Assembly: GCF_002967765.1 (NCBI RefSeq)
Contig: NZ_PUHY01000010.1
Span: 1 to 64,000, forward strand
Length of the DNA: 64,000 nucleotides
Origin: Blastopirellula marina
GTDB taxonomy: Bacteria > Planctomycetota > Planctomycetia > Pirellulales > Pirellulaceae
Reading direction: 5' to 3'
Below, piece by piece: positions 53,386 to 62,144 of this stretch. Positions within the stretch are counted from its first letter, which is position 1. Each line of letters opens with the position of its first letter. Under the pieces are notes generated by a model that was not told the DNA's origin, made no database searches, and worked only from the letters and a program-made list of their open reading frames with translations. The translations under genes and the position numbers were made by a program.

Positions 53386-53453
53386 GTGAATCTTTACATT
53401 CACGCAATTTTCATTTATTACCAGGAAAGAATCTTTACCCATCGATTCTTTCC
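53386..53453. promoter_or_regulatory. Two inverted repeats sharing a 10-base direct repeat, upstream of the second kinase
   Basis: First: gtgaat / attcac with a six-base loop (53386-53403). Second: a perfect 10-bp stem ggaaagaatc / gattctttcc with a ten-base loop (53424-53453). Both contain gaatctttac (53388-53397 and 53429-53438), spaced 41 bases, near four helical turns. No T run follows, so operator sites are more likely than a terminator. Confidence 0.45.
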
Positions 53454-53519
53454 CTCCTATCATGCAAAAGGACAACGTGCGCTTTGAACCCCGAAGACGC
53501 CGACAGGAAGTCGCCACTC

Positions 53520-54644
53520 ATGCTAACGACGACCCAACAAAATCTGCAGCCAACCCTTTCGCTGGACGGTGAGGCCTCTGCGCGGAAGTGCCCCGCAGAA
53601 TTGATGGAGCGATACGAATCGCTGATCCATGCTCGTCGGTCAAGTTGGACGGAGCACTACGCACTTCGTCGTTTGCTGGGATCTGGTGGCCAAGGTCTCG
53701 TCTTCCTAACCGAGCGTCGCGGAGCGAACGGCTTCACACTTCCGTTGGCGGTGAAGATCTACTCGCCAGAGCGATTCGAGAGTGCTTCCCATTACAACGA
53801 GGCGATGGCTCGTGCTGCCCGCGTCGCTTCGCGCGTCGCTCAGATTCAGCAGCACAACTTGCTCGAAATCCACAACTTTCTAGATTCCAGCACAATCCGC
53901 GTGATGGTCATGGAGTGGGTCGATGGATATGACCTGCAGCAGTTATCGACGCCCGGGATGGTCGAGCGAATTCGTCCCCGCGTGACAACCGAACGCTGGA
54001 ACTACATCAACCAAGTGGTTGTCACCAAAGGACCGCAGCAGCCTCGCTTCAAACCGGGCGTAGCGGTGGCGATCGCGCGTGACTGCCTCGCCGCTTTGGC
54101 CGCACTTCATCGCGATGGCGTCGTGCATGCCGACGTGAAGCCATCGAACATCATGCTCAAGCGAACCGGCGCGGCGAAGCTGATCGATATCGGTTCGGCT
54201 TTCGAGATCGATAACGCCCCCGAGTCGCGAACCTGCACGCCAGCGTATGCCGCTCCGGAAGTGTTGGAAGGAGCTGAGGCGACGCCACGGAGCGACTTGG
54301 CCAGCTTAGGTTACGTGCTAATCGAGATGCTTTCAGGCCGCTCTCTATTTGGGCACATCAAGAACTTCCGCGAACTTCTGGAAACCAAACGGTTCCTCGC
54401 TCAACGGATGCAAGACATCTTGCCGGACGAAGTTACCTGCAACGAACTGTTGATGAACTTCTGCCGCCGTTTGATCGCCCCCGATCCGTCACGCCGTTTC
54501 CCTTCGGCCGAAGACGCCGATCTTCGCAGCGGCGGTGCCGCGTCGTTCCATCGCCAACTGGTGAAGGGAGACTTGGCGGTCGAATACGACAACGAAATTC
54601 GACTCTGGATCGAAGAGCTCCAGCAGACGGACGAGCACCAATAG
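53520..54644 (+). CDS. Ser/Thr protein kinase, soluble, with atypical HAD catalytic loop
   Basis: 374 residues, no membrane segment. Kinase features: Gly loop LLGSGGQGLVF, Lys in LAVKIY (K79), catalytic loop VVHADVKPSNIM (D205 kept, but the usual HRD Arg is Ala), DIG for DFG (D223), and AYAAPEVLE. The residues for ATP and metal binding are present, so activity is possible; it belongs to the non-RD type. The region between about 140 and 180 is a lineage-specific insertion (RIRPRVTTERWNYINQVVVT). ATG 53520 has aggaa about ten bases upstream; TTG 53484 with aaagga would add 12 residues. Ends in an intrinsic terminator. Confidence 0.85.
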   Translation: MLTTTQQNLQPTLSLDGEASARKCPAELMERYESLIHARRSSWTEHYALRRLLGSGGQGLVFLTERRGANGFTLPLAVKIYSPERFESASHYNEAMARAARVASRVAQIQQHNLLEIHNFLDSSTIRVMVMEWVDGYDLQQLSTPGMVERIRPRVTTERWNYINQVVVTKGPQQPRFKPGVAVAIARDCLAALAALHRDGVVHADVKPSNIMLKRTGAAKLIDIGSAFEIDNAPESRTCTPAYAAPEVLEGAEATPRSDLASLGYVLIEMLSGRSLFGHIKNFRELLETKRFLAQRMQDILPDEVTCNELLMNFCRRLIAPDPSRRFPSAEDADLRSGGAASFHRQLVKGDLAVEYDNEIRLWIEELQQTDEHQ

Positions 54645-54672
54645 TTCGCCCTACTAAGCGCGAACTATTTTT
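54641..54672 (+). terminator. Intrinsic terminator of the kinase gene
   Basis: A 9-bp stem atagttcgc / gcgaactat (54641-54649 with 54660-54668) followed by five T. The stop codon TAG is inside the stem's left arm. Confidence 0.8.
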
Positions 54673-54848
54673 CAACCACGGATAACACCGACGGGCACTG
54701 ACTGGTTGCGATGATCCACCGTGGGCGCATCGCGCGGACGTTCGTGTCTCGAGTGATGTCCGTGGTTTTTCTTCTTGCTCGACCACTTCACCGGAAGACG
54801 CCGTAATCGGCAGATGACATCCGGCACGACTTAGTGCGACACACGCTG

Positions 54849-55847
54849 TCAGAAATCAATCCGACGGTTCTCAGCAATGCTTTGCCGAGCCGCTTGGATG
54901 ACCCGGGCTGATTCGCGCAGTTCGCCCAGGCAGTCGAAATGATTGCTACCGTTCTCTAACAATCGGTGGAAGGCCGCGAACAAACGTTCGCCGACCGGGC
55001 GTTCACCTTCCAGGCTTTCCATATGACGACCGGCTCCGTTGAACCAGATCAGCGTGTTGGGAAGATCGATGAACGCGATTCCGTTTTCGCAACAGACCTG
55101 CATCGCGGCTGGCGGTCGAAATGAGACCGCTTCCGGCCAATCGCTGCGAAGGTAGGTGCCGGCGCTGATCTGGGCGACCACGCGCTCGCCAGGATCGTCC
55201 TTCGTTTGGAAATCGACACTCAGCATCTGATACTCAATGTCGTTCGGCACTTCGGCTCGTGGGTAGCTGACACTAAAGAGCGACTCCGGCTTGCCGTCGA
55301 CGATATAGCGGCACCAATCGAAGATCTCGGCCAGGTACCGTTGAATCACGAGCGAGCGAGGGCTGCTGCCGCACGATGCGGAAGTAATCCGATGGTGGCA
55401 GAAGATCAGCTTCGGCCGGCCTAGTTGCGTGGCGATCAGTTCCTTCAAGCGAATCGTCGCCGGAGCGAAGCGACGCGGGAACTCGATCATGAAGGGTACG
55501 TTGGTCGCTTCGATCAGCTGGACGACGTCTTGTTGTGCCTGAGCGTCCATCTCGAGGGCAGTATTTAGATAAATTGCTTTACCCGCTGCACACGCCGATT
55601 TCAGTGGCAACAGCCCCGCCCACTGCTGATCGAGCAAGAACACGGCGTCGATGTGCTCTCCGCTGATCGCATGGCGGAACCCTTGCGGAGCCATGGCATT
55701 GAACTGCGATGCGGCACTCTTAGCCCTTAAGGCGACTTCATCGCAGATGAATTCCACCTTATACCGATCTTGCAGCGAGTGCAGGGCAGGGCGGTGTCGC
55801 GACTCCCAATCGCACCCCAGACCTACAACCCCGATACGTACCACCAT
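54849..55847 (-). CDS. Gfo/Idh/MocA-like oxidoreductase (divergent)
   Basis: 332 residues, no signal peptide. The start MVVRIGVVGLGCDWESRHRP carries a Rossmann GxGxxxxxx loop, and AVFLLDQQWAGLLPLKSACA, GKAIYLNTALEMDAQAQQDV then FMIEFPRRFAP match the family's pattern. The usual EKP motif (family members have GKHVLVEKP) is replaced by YLNTALEM, so it may not bind cofactor normally and is a distant or inactive relative. ATG 55847 is preferred to 55859. It stands alone. Confidence 0.65.
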   Translation of the reverse strand: MVVRIGVVGLGCDWESRHRPALHSLQDRYKVEFICDEVALRAKSAASQFNAMAPQGFRHAISGEHIDAVFLLDQQWAGLLPLKSACAAGKAIYLNTALEMDAQAQQDVVQLIEATNVPFMIEFPRRFAPATIRLKELIATQLGRPKLIFCHHRITSASCGSSPRSLVIQRYLAEIFDWCRYIVDGKPESLFSVSYPRAEVPNDIEYQMLSVDFQTKDDPGERVVAQISAGTYLRSDWPEAVSFRPPAAMQVCCENGIAFIDLPNTLIWFNGAGRHMESLEGERPVGERLFAAFHRLLENGSNHFDCLGELRESARVIQAARQSIAENRRIDF

Positions 55848-56311
55848 AAAAAGCCACATCCTTGATTAATTCGCCGAACGACAGCGGCGAGCTTGTCGTA
55901 ACTATCGGCTATTGAAGCATTTCTGCTAGCACAACTCCAGCCAGAAATGCGAAATCTTTTCACGCGTCACAACGCACGGTCTTCACTGGACTTGATGTGC
56001 TTATCCGAAAAGTCACCAGGAACTTTGCAATTTGAATACTTGTCATACCTTCTTGAATCGTTAAACTTGGCCCCAACCTTAAACCCAGACACGACCCCCG
56101 CGGTGAGATTTACCGAGTATTCCAGGAACCAACTTCGCGTCTTTTCCGCGAGCCTTCTCGGAAATTGTAACAGCCGCCGTGCTGGAGTTTAAAACCCCAA
56201 CCCCACATCCCACCCAATTGCAGGATTACGTGATCTGACCCAAATGCCCAAATGACCCTAGGTACAGATCACCTCTATTTTCGGGCAGAGATTTAGTAAG
56301 GAACCTACTGT
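55848..56311. other. Intergenic region upstream of the thioredoxin-like gene
   Basis: About 460 bases without a credible gene. Near its right end an inverted repeat gtgatctg (56230-56237) / cagatcac (56265-56272) flanks a tandem duplication of cccaaatg. A short open frame at 55947-56192 has no support (no ribosome-binding site, no recognisable composition). Confidence 0.4.
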
Positions 56312-56746
56312 ATGCTCGGCGTTACCCTCGCGATCCTTTTGCAGGCAGCCGTCACTGGCGACACAACCACCGATTACAACACCGCTTTCAAGTCGGCAGA
56401 CGAAACCGGCAAGCCGATGCTGGTGCTGGTCGGAACCGATTGGTGCCCCGCTTGTGTCACCATGAAACAATCGGTGATCCCCCGTCTGCAACGAGCTGGT
56501 CGCTTGAGCGGCGTGGTCTACACCGAAATCGACGCAGATGCCCAACCAGGTATCGCACGGAAGATCATGTCGGGCGGTGGATACCCACAGCTGGCGTTGT
56601 ATCGTAAATCGAAAGACGGTTGGAAGCGACAAGTACTTGTCGGCGTTCAGTCCGAATCGACCATTAAGACGCTTGTCGAACGAGCTGTCGCGGCTCAACA
56701 AGCGGAATCGAAAGATAAGCTGGAAGTGATTCCCGTCTCTCAGTAG
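56312..56746 (+). CDS. Thioredoxin-fold protein with CPAC motif
   Basis: 144 residues. The hydrophobic start (MLGVTLAILLQAAVTGD) may be a signal peptide. The thioredoxin fold follows with LVGTDWCPACVTMKQSVIPR; the CxxC is CPAC, with Trp directly before it. Later segments VYTEIDADAQPGIARK and GGGYPQLALYRK contain the cis-Pro (YP). Likely a periplasmic thiol oxidoreductase. ATG 56312 has aagga nine bases upstream. A strong terminator follows. Confidence 0.85.
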   Translation: MLGVTLAILLQAAVTGDTTTDYNTAFKSADETGKPMLVLVGTDWCPACVTMKQSVIPRLQRAGRLSGVVYTEIDADAQPGIARKIMSGGGYPQLALYRKSKDGWKRQVLVGVQSESTIKTLVERAVAAQQAESKDKLEVIPVSQ

Positions 56747-56833
56747 CTTGCTTCGGCGAAGAACGCTACTTCGTTGCTGAGAGTTCGGTGAACCAACGGA
56801 TTGGACACTTCTCTTAAGATAGTCAACCAAAGC

Positions 56834-56871
56834 ATCTCCCCGGTCGTGAGTTCGACCTGGGAGATTTTTTT
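56834..56871 (+). terminator. Intrinsic terminator of the thioredoxin-like gene
   Basis: An outer stem atctccc / gggagat (56834-56840 with 56859-56865) and an inner stem ggtcg / cgacc, followed by seven T (56865-56871). Confidence 0.85.
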
Positions 56872-56879
56872 ATGCGCGG

Positions 56880-57407
56880 TTACAGCTTCAGGAAGCACAT
56901 GCTGACCGAGAGCAATCGGTCGTCCAGCATCACCGCTTCGCTGTTTTCGTGCTCGAATGTGGCACTGACAAATTCGAGACCGCGAGCGAAAGCCATTTGG
57001 TAGCCTTCCCCGACGATGATTGAAGGAACCGTTATTCCTTGGAACGAGAAAGCGGTTTTTGACAATTGCGATTTGATACCACCACAAATCATGTTGGTGA
57101 CTTCGCCCGCACCGTCGACCACCTGGCTCGAAAGCTTACCGAATTCTTCTTGAAGAAGGCCTTCGACCACCGAGATGGCCATCATCTCCGACATGTTCAC
57201 GGTGATGAATCCGGAAACCCGACCATGCACACCAATAATCCCGGTGACAAGGCCTTTCTCGCGTAGGGGAACCGTGGCCACACCGACACAACGTGCTGAT
57301 GTACCGCACATCACCAAAGCTTTTTCAACCGAATGGACCACCGCTTCTGCCAAAACGGAGTTGGCTCCGGCTAGTCCTGCGAAGTTCTCTGAAACAGCGG
57401 TTGTCAT
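56880..57407 (-). CDS. CheX-like chemotaxis phosphatase-family protein
   Basis: 175 residues. The segment VVDGAGEVTNMICGGIKSQL has the ExxNxxxG pattern of CheC/CheX/FliY-type CheY-phosphate phosphatases, and GIIGVHGRVSGFITVNMSEM plus ISVVEGLLQEEFG match the CheX N-terminal half. It is not next to chemotaxis genes, so its response-regulator target is unknown. I chose ATG 57407; a GTG at 57416 is an alternative and neither has a good ribosome-binding site. Its 3' end is nine bases from the thioredoxin terminator. Confidence 0.8.
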   Translation of the reverse strand: MTTAVSENFAGLAGANSVLAEAVVHSVEKALVMCGTSARCVGVATVPLREKGLVTGIIGVHGRVSGFITVNMSEMMAISVVEGLLQEEFGKLSSQVVDGAGEVTNMICGGIKSQLSKTAFSFQGITVPSIIVGEGYQMAFARGLEFVSATFEHENSEAVMLDDRLLSVSMCFLKL

Positions 57408-57574
57408 TCTAAGCACTCATTCGCGGCCTACGAAAAGGGGAAAGGCGTTTTTAGCCACGAAAGTATGGGTCAGCTTTGCTCAGGTTAAACCTTGACTTAG
57501 GGGTAACCGCAGCCGAGAAGATCGCCGGCCGGTGGCACAATCGTTACACTCGCTACGACTGTCTGCGTTTGCCG

Positions 57575-59602
57575 TTATGCTTCGGACGGAGGCTGGATCT
57601 GGTAGCGACGAATCTTACGATCAAGCGTCGAGCGTTCGATCCCTAGAATGCCAGCGGTACGGCTCTTGTTCCAGCCGGTAGCGCGGAGCGTGGCACCGAT
57701 ATGGCGTTTCTCAAGATCCGCGAGCGAAAGAGGCTCGTAACCCGATTTCGTCGCGTTCAGTTCCGCCGTATCGCCAGCGGCGGTCAAGTTTGAAAGAGCC
57801 AGATCATCCGAGTTGATCCGCTCGGTCTGGGCCAATACCACGGCTCGTTCGATGACGTTCTTTAATTCTCGGACGTTGCCTGGCCAGCGATACTTCATCA
57901 AGTCGTCGATCGCTGATTGCGTGAAGCCTAAGATCTTTCGGCCGGTTTCGGCGTTGTACTTCTGAACAAAGTACGAGGCCAAGTCGAGGATGTCTTCCGT
58001 CCGTTTGCGCAGGGGAGGAACATTAACCTCGACCACGCGAAGTCGAAAGAACAAGTCACGACGGAACCGACCTCGTTCTACTTCTTTCTCCAAGTCACGG
58101 TTGGTCGCGGCGATCACGCGTACATCGACCTGGACGGCTTCATTACCACCAACGCGTTCAAATGGATGGCCTTCCAACACGCGGAGAAACTTTGCCTGGA
58201 TCGCTTCGCTCATTTCGCCGATTTCATCCAGCATCAGCGTGCCACGATGAGCGGCCTCGAACTTACCAACTTTCCGATCAGTCGCTCCGGTGAACGCGCC
58301 TTTTTCGTGACCGAACAGTTCGCTTTCCAGTAGGGATTCGCTGAGCGCGGCACAGTTCAAACAAACGAACGGACCTTTCTTACGCGTGCTGGCGAAGTGT
58401 ACGGAACGAGCGACCAACTCCTTACCAACACCACTTTCCCCGGTAATCAGAATCGTCGCACGGCTAGGAGCAACCCGCGCGACCTGTTTTTGCACATCGA
58501 GAATCAGCGGGCTGCTGCCCACGATGTTGCTTTCCGCGCCGAGCCGTTGTCGCAGTTCGTCGATTTCGACCATCGACTGCGAAATGGTCTCGGTCAGCTC
58601 TTGCTGGCGTTCCAAATTCTTGAGAGCCAACGCCACGTTCTCGGCCACAGCCAAAGTGAACTCTAGATCTTCAGGATCCGGGATTCGGCCAGTGTCGGTC
58701 GAGTACAAGTGAATCAGCCCAATCACTTTGCCGTTCTGACGAATCGGAGCCGCCAAGACACTGGTCGCATGAATATCTCCCTTACTATCGCGGCTGCCAA
58801 AACGGCTATCGTCGGCGAAGTTTCGCGCCAGAACTGCTTCACCTTCTTTCAACACGGTGTTGGCCAGGAATCGCGAAATCCGGTGATATACCGGCAACTT
58901 ATCAGTACGGGAACTGATGAGTTCGAGATCCTTCTCCGTCGAAGGTCCTTTGAACCCGCGAGGCAGCAGCAAGACCGCGCCGGAGTCGACCTGTGTGCTC
59001 TCGAATAATCCTTCCAAGGCCAGGTTCGCCACCGCAATGATGTCGGCTTGTTGAGCCAACTCAAATGCTAACTGACAGAGGCGTGCTGCCGCGCGGCCGA
59101 CACGGGGTACGACGGAACCTTCTTTAGAATCTTCCTGCTCTGGCTTAAGAAAGCGAGTATGTCCCCGGCGATGCGTGATGTTGGTCGGCTCGGCGATGTC
59201 GAGCACATGTTCGCTGTCATAACCTGAGGTCATCGAAGGATCGATCTCAGCGCTTGAATCAAACAAGTGACCAGCGCTCGAGGATCCATCCGGGAAGGCG
59301 GCGGACAGATCATTCACGAAGGCCAATTGCGTATTGGCGACGCGGATTATGTTGCCAGGTGTCAGGGCCTGATCCCCTCGAATAGGGGAATCTTCAACGG
59401 ACGTCCCATTACGGGAATCGAGATCTCGAATCGTCCAGACACCTTGGGAAAGGAAGATTTCAGCGTGATAACGACTGCAGCGATCGTCCTTAATCACAAT
59501 CTGGTTGGTTGGAGCTCGCCCGATGGTGACGTTCTGCCCCTCAACCAAGCGAAAGACGTCGGTCCATTTGGAGCCTTCGCGAATAATTAAATATGCAATC
59601 AT
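57575..59602 (-). CDS. FHA-GAF sigma54-dependent transcriptional activator
   Basis: 675 residues. Residues 1-97 are an FHA domain ([24 protein letters not shown]), which reads phosphothreonine. A GAF domain covers about 175-335. The AAA+ domain (about 358-600) has Walker A GESGVGKE (388-395), the sigma54-contacting GAFTGA (435-440) and Walker B LMLDE (456-460). A Fis-type helix-turn-helix closes the protein ([20 protein letters not shown]). The FHA domain suggests input from Ser/Thr kinases such as those encoded at 6837 and 53520. Both flanks carry a ggcacaatcgtt sequence (57534-57545, 59748-59759) that resembles part of a sigma54 -24/-12 site. Confidence 0.93.
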   Translation of the reverse strand: MIAYLIIREGSKWTDVFRLVEGQNVTIGRAPTNQIVIKDDRCSRYHAEIFLSQGVWTIRDLDSRNGTSVEDSPIRGDQALTPGNIIRVANTQLAFVNDLSAAFPDGSSSAGHLFDSSAEIDPSMTSGYDSEHVLDIAEPTNITHRRGHTRFLKPEQEDSKEGSVVPRVGRAAARLCQLAFELAQQADIIAVANLALEGLFESTQVDSGAVLLLPRGFKGPSTEKDLELISSRTDKLPVYHRISRFLANTVLKEGEAVLARNFADDSRFGSRDSKGDIHATSVLAAPIRQNGKVIGLIHLYSTDTGRIPDPEDLEFTLAVAENVALALKNLERQQELTETISQSMVEIDELRQRLGAESNIVGSSPLILDVQKQVARVAPSRATILITGESGVGKELVARSVHFASTRKKGPFVCLNCAALSESLLESELFGHEKGAFTGATDRKVGKFEAAHRGTLMLDEIGEMSEAIQAKFLRVLEGHPFERVGGNEAVQVDVRVIAATNRDLEKEVERGRFRRDLFFRLRVVEVNVPPLRKRTEDILDLASYFVQKYNAETGRKILGFTQSAIDDLMKYRWPGNVRELKNVIERAVVLAQTERINSDDLALSNLTAAGDTAELNATKSGYEPLSLADLEKRHIGATLRATGWNKSRTAGILGIERSTLDRKIRRYQIQPPSEA

Positions 59603-60113
59603 CCAGAGTTTTTACTGACCCGTGTCTACGTTGCCTTGCCACCCCTACGAAGCCGTCACGCCCTCGCCAACGTGTATCGTAATAATACACTTATATGCAC
59701 ACGATGCCCTCAAGGGAAATAGTTGATGCTCAATTCTGCGGCATGTCGGCACAATCGTTGTATTCGGCCAGAGAGACATCAGCCTGGGAGGTTTAGGAAA
59801 ATTAGACAGAAGCACATCTTTCCCATTACCCCAAACTCCAGGTACGATTTGGTGCTGAAAGAATTGGAATTAGGAATCAAACCTAATCCTTGCAAGGAAA
59901 ACGGGGGCGAACTATTGTAGATTGAATGGAGATCCCGACTTGCGCGGATTTTCCTTCCTCGTCGGCCCAGGCAGCCCGCTTTTCGGTAACCTAGGCTGTA
60001 GTTCACCTCCTCAATACTGTTTGAGCTTTTAAGTGCTCTTTGAGGACCAAGACAGTCCACCATTCGGGCGGAAACTGTTGTCGTCCATCGCGATAAATCC
60101 GGAGATCTTTCGT
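59603..60113. other. Intergenic region between the sigma54 activator and the DUF1598 gene
   Basis: About 510 bases without a credible gene; a 65-codon frame at 59723-59920 is not convincing. It contains a partial sigma54-like site cggcacaatcgttgt (59747-59761, plus orientation, one mismatch in each half) and a small inverted repeat attagg / cctaat (59869-59887). Promoters of both flanking genes should lie here. Confidence 0.4.
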
Positions 60114-61466
60114 ATGAAAGCCGTTGTGCTCCCGCGCGTTAGCTATGCTCTGCTTCTGGCTTTGGGCTTGGCCCTGGTCAGTTCGCCTGTTTTCGCTGGC
60201 CAAACCGCCTTCCGACAACAATCAGTCGGTGGTGTGTCGATTGATGCTCAAGGTCAGTTGACGTCGGCGACTCCGGAGGTGAAGAAAATGCTCCGTCAGG
60301 AGATGCTCGCCGCTCTGGACAAAGTACCCGGCAACTTGGCTACGCCAGTCAAGATGCGTAAGGTCTCGCTTCGCGGCTTGAACGCGATCATGAAGTCCTC
60401 GATGGAAACCGATGGCGAACTGCCAGACGCCGTGAAGTACATGGCCGGTCTACAACGTATTGAGTACGTGTTCGTCGACGAAGCTAACGACGACGTCATC
60501 TTAGCCGGTCCTGCCGAAGGTTGGACGGTTGACGAAAATGGCAACGTGGTCGGTCTCACCACAGGTCGTCCTGTGCTGATGCTGGAAGACTTCATCGTCG
60601 CCATGCGAAGCGTTCAGGAAGCCCGTCGTGCTGGCATCACCTGCTCGATCGACCCGACCGCTCAAGGTCGTCAGAATCTCGATAACTACCTCGCGAGCCT
60701 GTCGCGAATGGACGCCAGCGTCAAAGACGGAGTTGAACGTGCCCTGGGGCCACAAGTGATCACCGTCACTGGTGTTCCGACCAGCAGCCACTTCGCTCGC
60801 GTTTTGGTTGCCGCTGACTTCCGCATGAAACGAATCGCCATGAACCTCGATCCAAGCCCGGTTCGTGGTCTGCCTAGCTACCTGCAGATGCTTCCCTCCG
60901 CCCGTGCCGTGAAGAATGCGATGCCTCGCTGGTGGTTAGCTTGCAATTACGAGCCAATGGCCCAAAGCGAAGACGGACTGGCCTGGCAACTGCGAGGTCC
61001 TGGCGTCAAAGCGATGACCGAAGACGAATACATCACCGAAGATGGTAGTGTCAAGCAAAGCGGTAAGACCAGCCCGCTGCCACAGAAGTGGGCCGACCTG
61101 ATGACTGCCAATTACGAAGAGCTTTCCGCAGAAGACAAGATCTTCGGCGACCTGCGAAACGTGATGGACATGTGTGTGATCGCCGCACTGATGGAGAAGG
61201 AACAACTGCTCGCCAAGGCCAATCTTGATCTAGACATGATCAAGAGCGACGCGAGCCCAGTCGCTCTGGAAGAGTTCCCTACGCCCAGCACCGTGCCGAC
61301 TTTCTTCAGTGCGATGAAGAAGGGAAGCCAATGGGTGATCACCGCATCGGGCGGCGTCGACATCAACTCGTGGGAAGTTGCCAGCCACACCGAAAAGGTT
61401 GCCGGCATGGACAAGCTGCGAACCGAGCAGTTGGCTTCCAACAACAAGCTGTGGTGGTGGAACTAA
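60114..61466 (+). CDS. Exported DUF1598-type protein
   Basis: 450 residues with a signal peptide (SYALLLALGLALVSSPVFAG). The core (about 90-360) has blocks I associate with the planctomycete DUF1598 family: IEYVFVDEANDDVILAGPAE, GRPVLMLEDFIVAMRS, and HFARVLVAADFRMKRIAMNL. Function unknown. ATG 60114 has ggag nine bases upstream; the longer frame from 60033 lacks support and hides the signal peptide. A strong terminator follows at 61502. The sigma54 activator lies upstream on the opposite strand and could control it, which is only a guess from proximity. Confidence 0.75.
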   Translation: MKAVVLPRVSYALLLALGLALVSSPVFAGQTAFRQQSVGGVSIDAQGQLTSATPEVKKMLRQEMLAALDKVPGNLATPVKMRKVSLRGLNAIMKSSMETDGELPDAVKYMAGLQRIEYVFVDEANDDVILAGPAEGWTVDENGNVVGLTTGRPVLMLEDFIVAMRSVQEARRAGITCSIDPTAQGRQNLDNYLASLSRMDASVKDGVERALGPQVITVTGVPTSSHFARVLVAADFRMKRIAMNLDPSPVRGLPSYLQMLPSARAVKNAMPRWWLACNYEPMAQSEDGLAWQLRGPGVKAMTEDEYITEDGSVKQSGKTSPLPQKWADLMTANYEELSAEDKIFGDLRNVMDMCVIAALMEKEQLLAKANLDLDMIKSDASPVALEEFPTPSTVPTFFSAMKKGSQWVITASGGVDINSWEVASHTEKVAGMDKLRTEQLASNNKLWWWN

Positions 61467-61501
61467 CGCGTTGCGTTAAACCTCCAGCCGAGAATCAATT
61501 G

Positions 61502-61533
61502 AAACGGCCTTCCACGCAGGAAGGCCGTTTTTT
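61502..61533 (+). terminator. Intrinsic terminator of the DUF1598 gene
   Basis: A perfect 12-bp stem aaacggccttcc / ggaaggccgttt (61502-61513 with 61519-61530) with a five-base loop and six T (61528-61533). The minus-strand gene ends at its edge (61532), so it may also serve that gene. Confidence 0.9.
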
Positions 61534-62140
61534 ATTGCGCCCTGAGGTTTACCCACTCGACACTGGGCAAATGACGAGCAGCTGCCGGAAACGCGAGATC
61601 CACCGCTCCTGCTTCCGCCCAGGCTTGGTAGTTGTTGCCTTCCGGCGTATCAATCGATTTGCACAACACAAAGCGATCGGCTTGCCAATAGGCGGCCAAG
61701 ATCGCGGCAATCGAATCGCTGGTCAGGTTCCAATCTTCCGGGAACTCGCCATACGCAATCTGCAGATCAGGAACGCTACGGTTCCATTCGCTGATCACGT
61801 CCCATACTTCTAACGTCGCAGAGTAGTCGTCAGGCTTGCTCCACCTTTGCAATCGCTGTTCCTGATCGACCGGATCAGCCACAGGGGTCGCCGCCCCCAA
61901 GATGTTAGCCACGAAACGAGCCGTCATTTGCATGGCATCGAGTGCGAGAAAGTGTGAGTACCGCGGATCGAGCTGATGCGTTCGATCCAACTGCCGAACG
62001 GCATCGGCAAAAACACCACCACCTGGGATGATCACAACCGGCACATCCGCGAATTGGTCTCCCTTGAGTTGCTGGATTCGCTCGCCAAGGTCAGGCAGGT
62101 CTAGCAGGCTGCCTCCCAATTTCCACACGACGAGCGCCAT
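61532..62140 (-). CDS. mfnE: Amino-acid-kinase-fold protein, MfnE-like (methanofuran-type cofactor synthesis)
   Basis: 202 residues. VVWKLGGSLLDLPDL and VVIIPGGGVFADAVRQLD are the amino acid kinase Gly loops, with TSDSIAAILAAYWQADRFVL further on. The small size and its place directly after an mfnF-like gene (stop at 62145, start 62140) fit MfnE, the kinase that phosphorylates 5-(aminomethyl)-3-furanmethanol phosphate in methanofuran synthesis. In planctomycetes and methylotrophs this family is linked to tetrahydromethanopterin-dependent C1 transfer. The assignment rests on motifs and neighbours. ATG 62140 starts the Gly-loop strand; the frame to 62194 overlaps the upstream gene. Confidence 0.7.
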   Translation of the reverse strand: MALVVWKLGGSLLDLPDLGERIQQLKGDQFADVPVVIIPGGGVFADAVRQLDRTHQLDPRYSHFLALDAMQMTARFVANILGAATPVADPVDQEQRLQRWSKPDDYSATLEVWDVISEWNRSVPDLQIAYGEFPEDWNLTSDSIAAILAAYWQADRFVLCKSIDTPEGNNYQAWAEAGAVDLAFPAAARHLPSVEWVNLRAQ

Positions 62141-62144
62141 CGGG

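Noticed and set aside
55947-56192. 81-codon plus-strand frame upstream of the thioredoxin-like gene
   Set aside because: No ribosome-binding site, no domain, and the start is not supported by codon use like that of the neighbours.
59723-59920. 65-codon plus-strand frame in the spacer before the DUF1598 gene
   Set aside because: Composition looks random and no ribosome-binding site is seen; it overlaps a minus-strand frame of equal quality.
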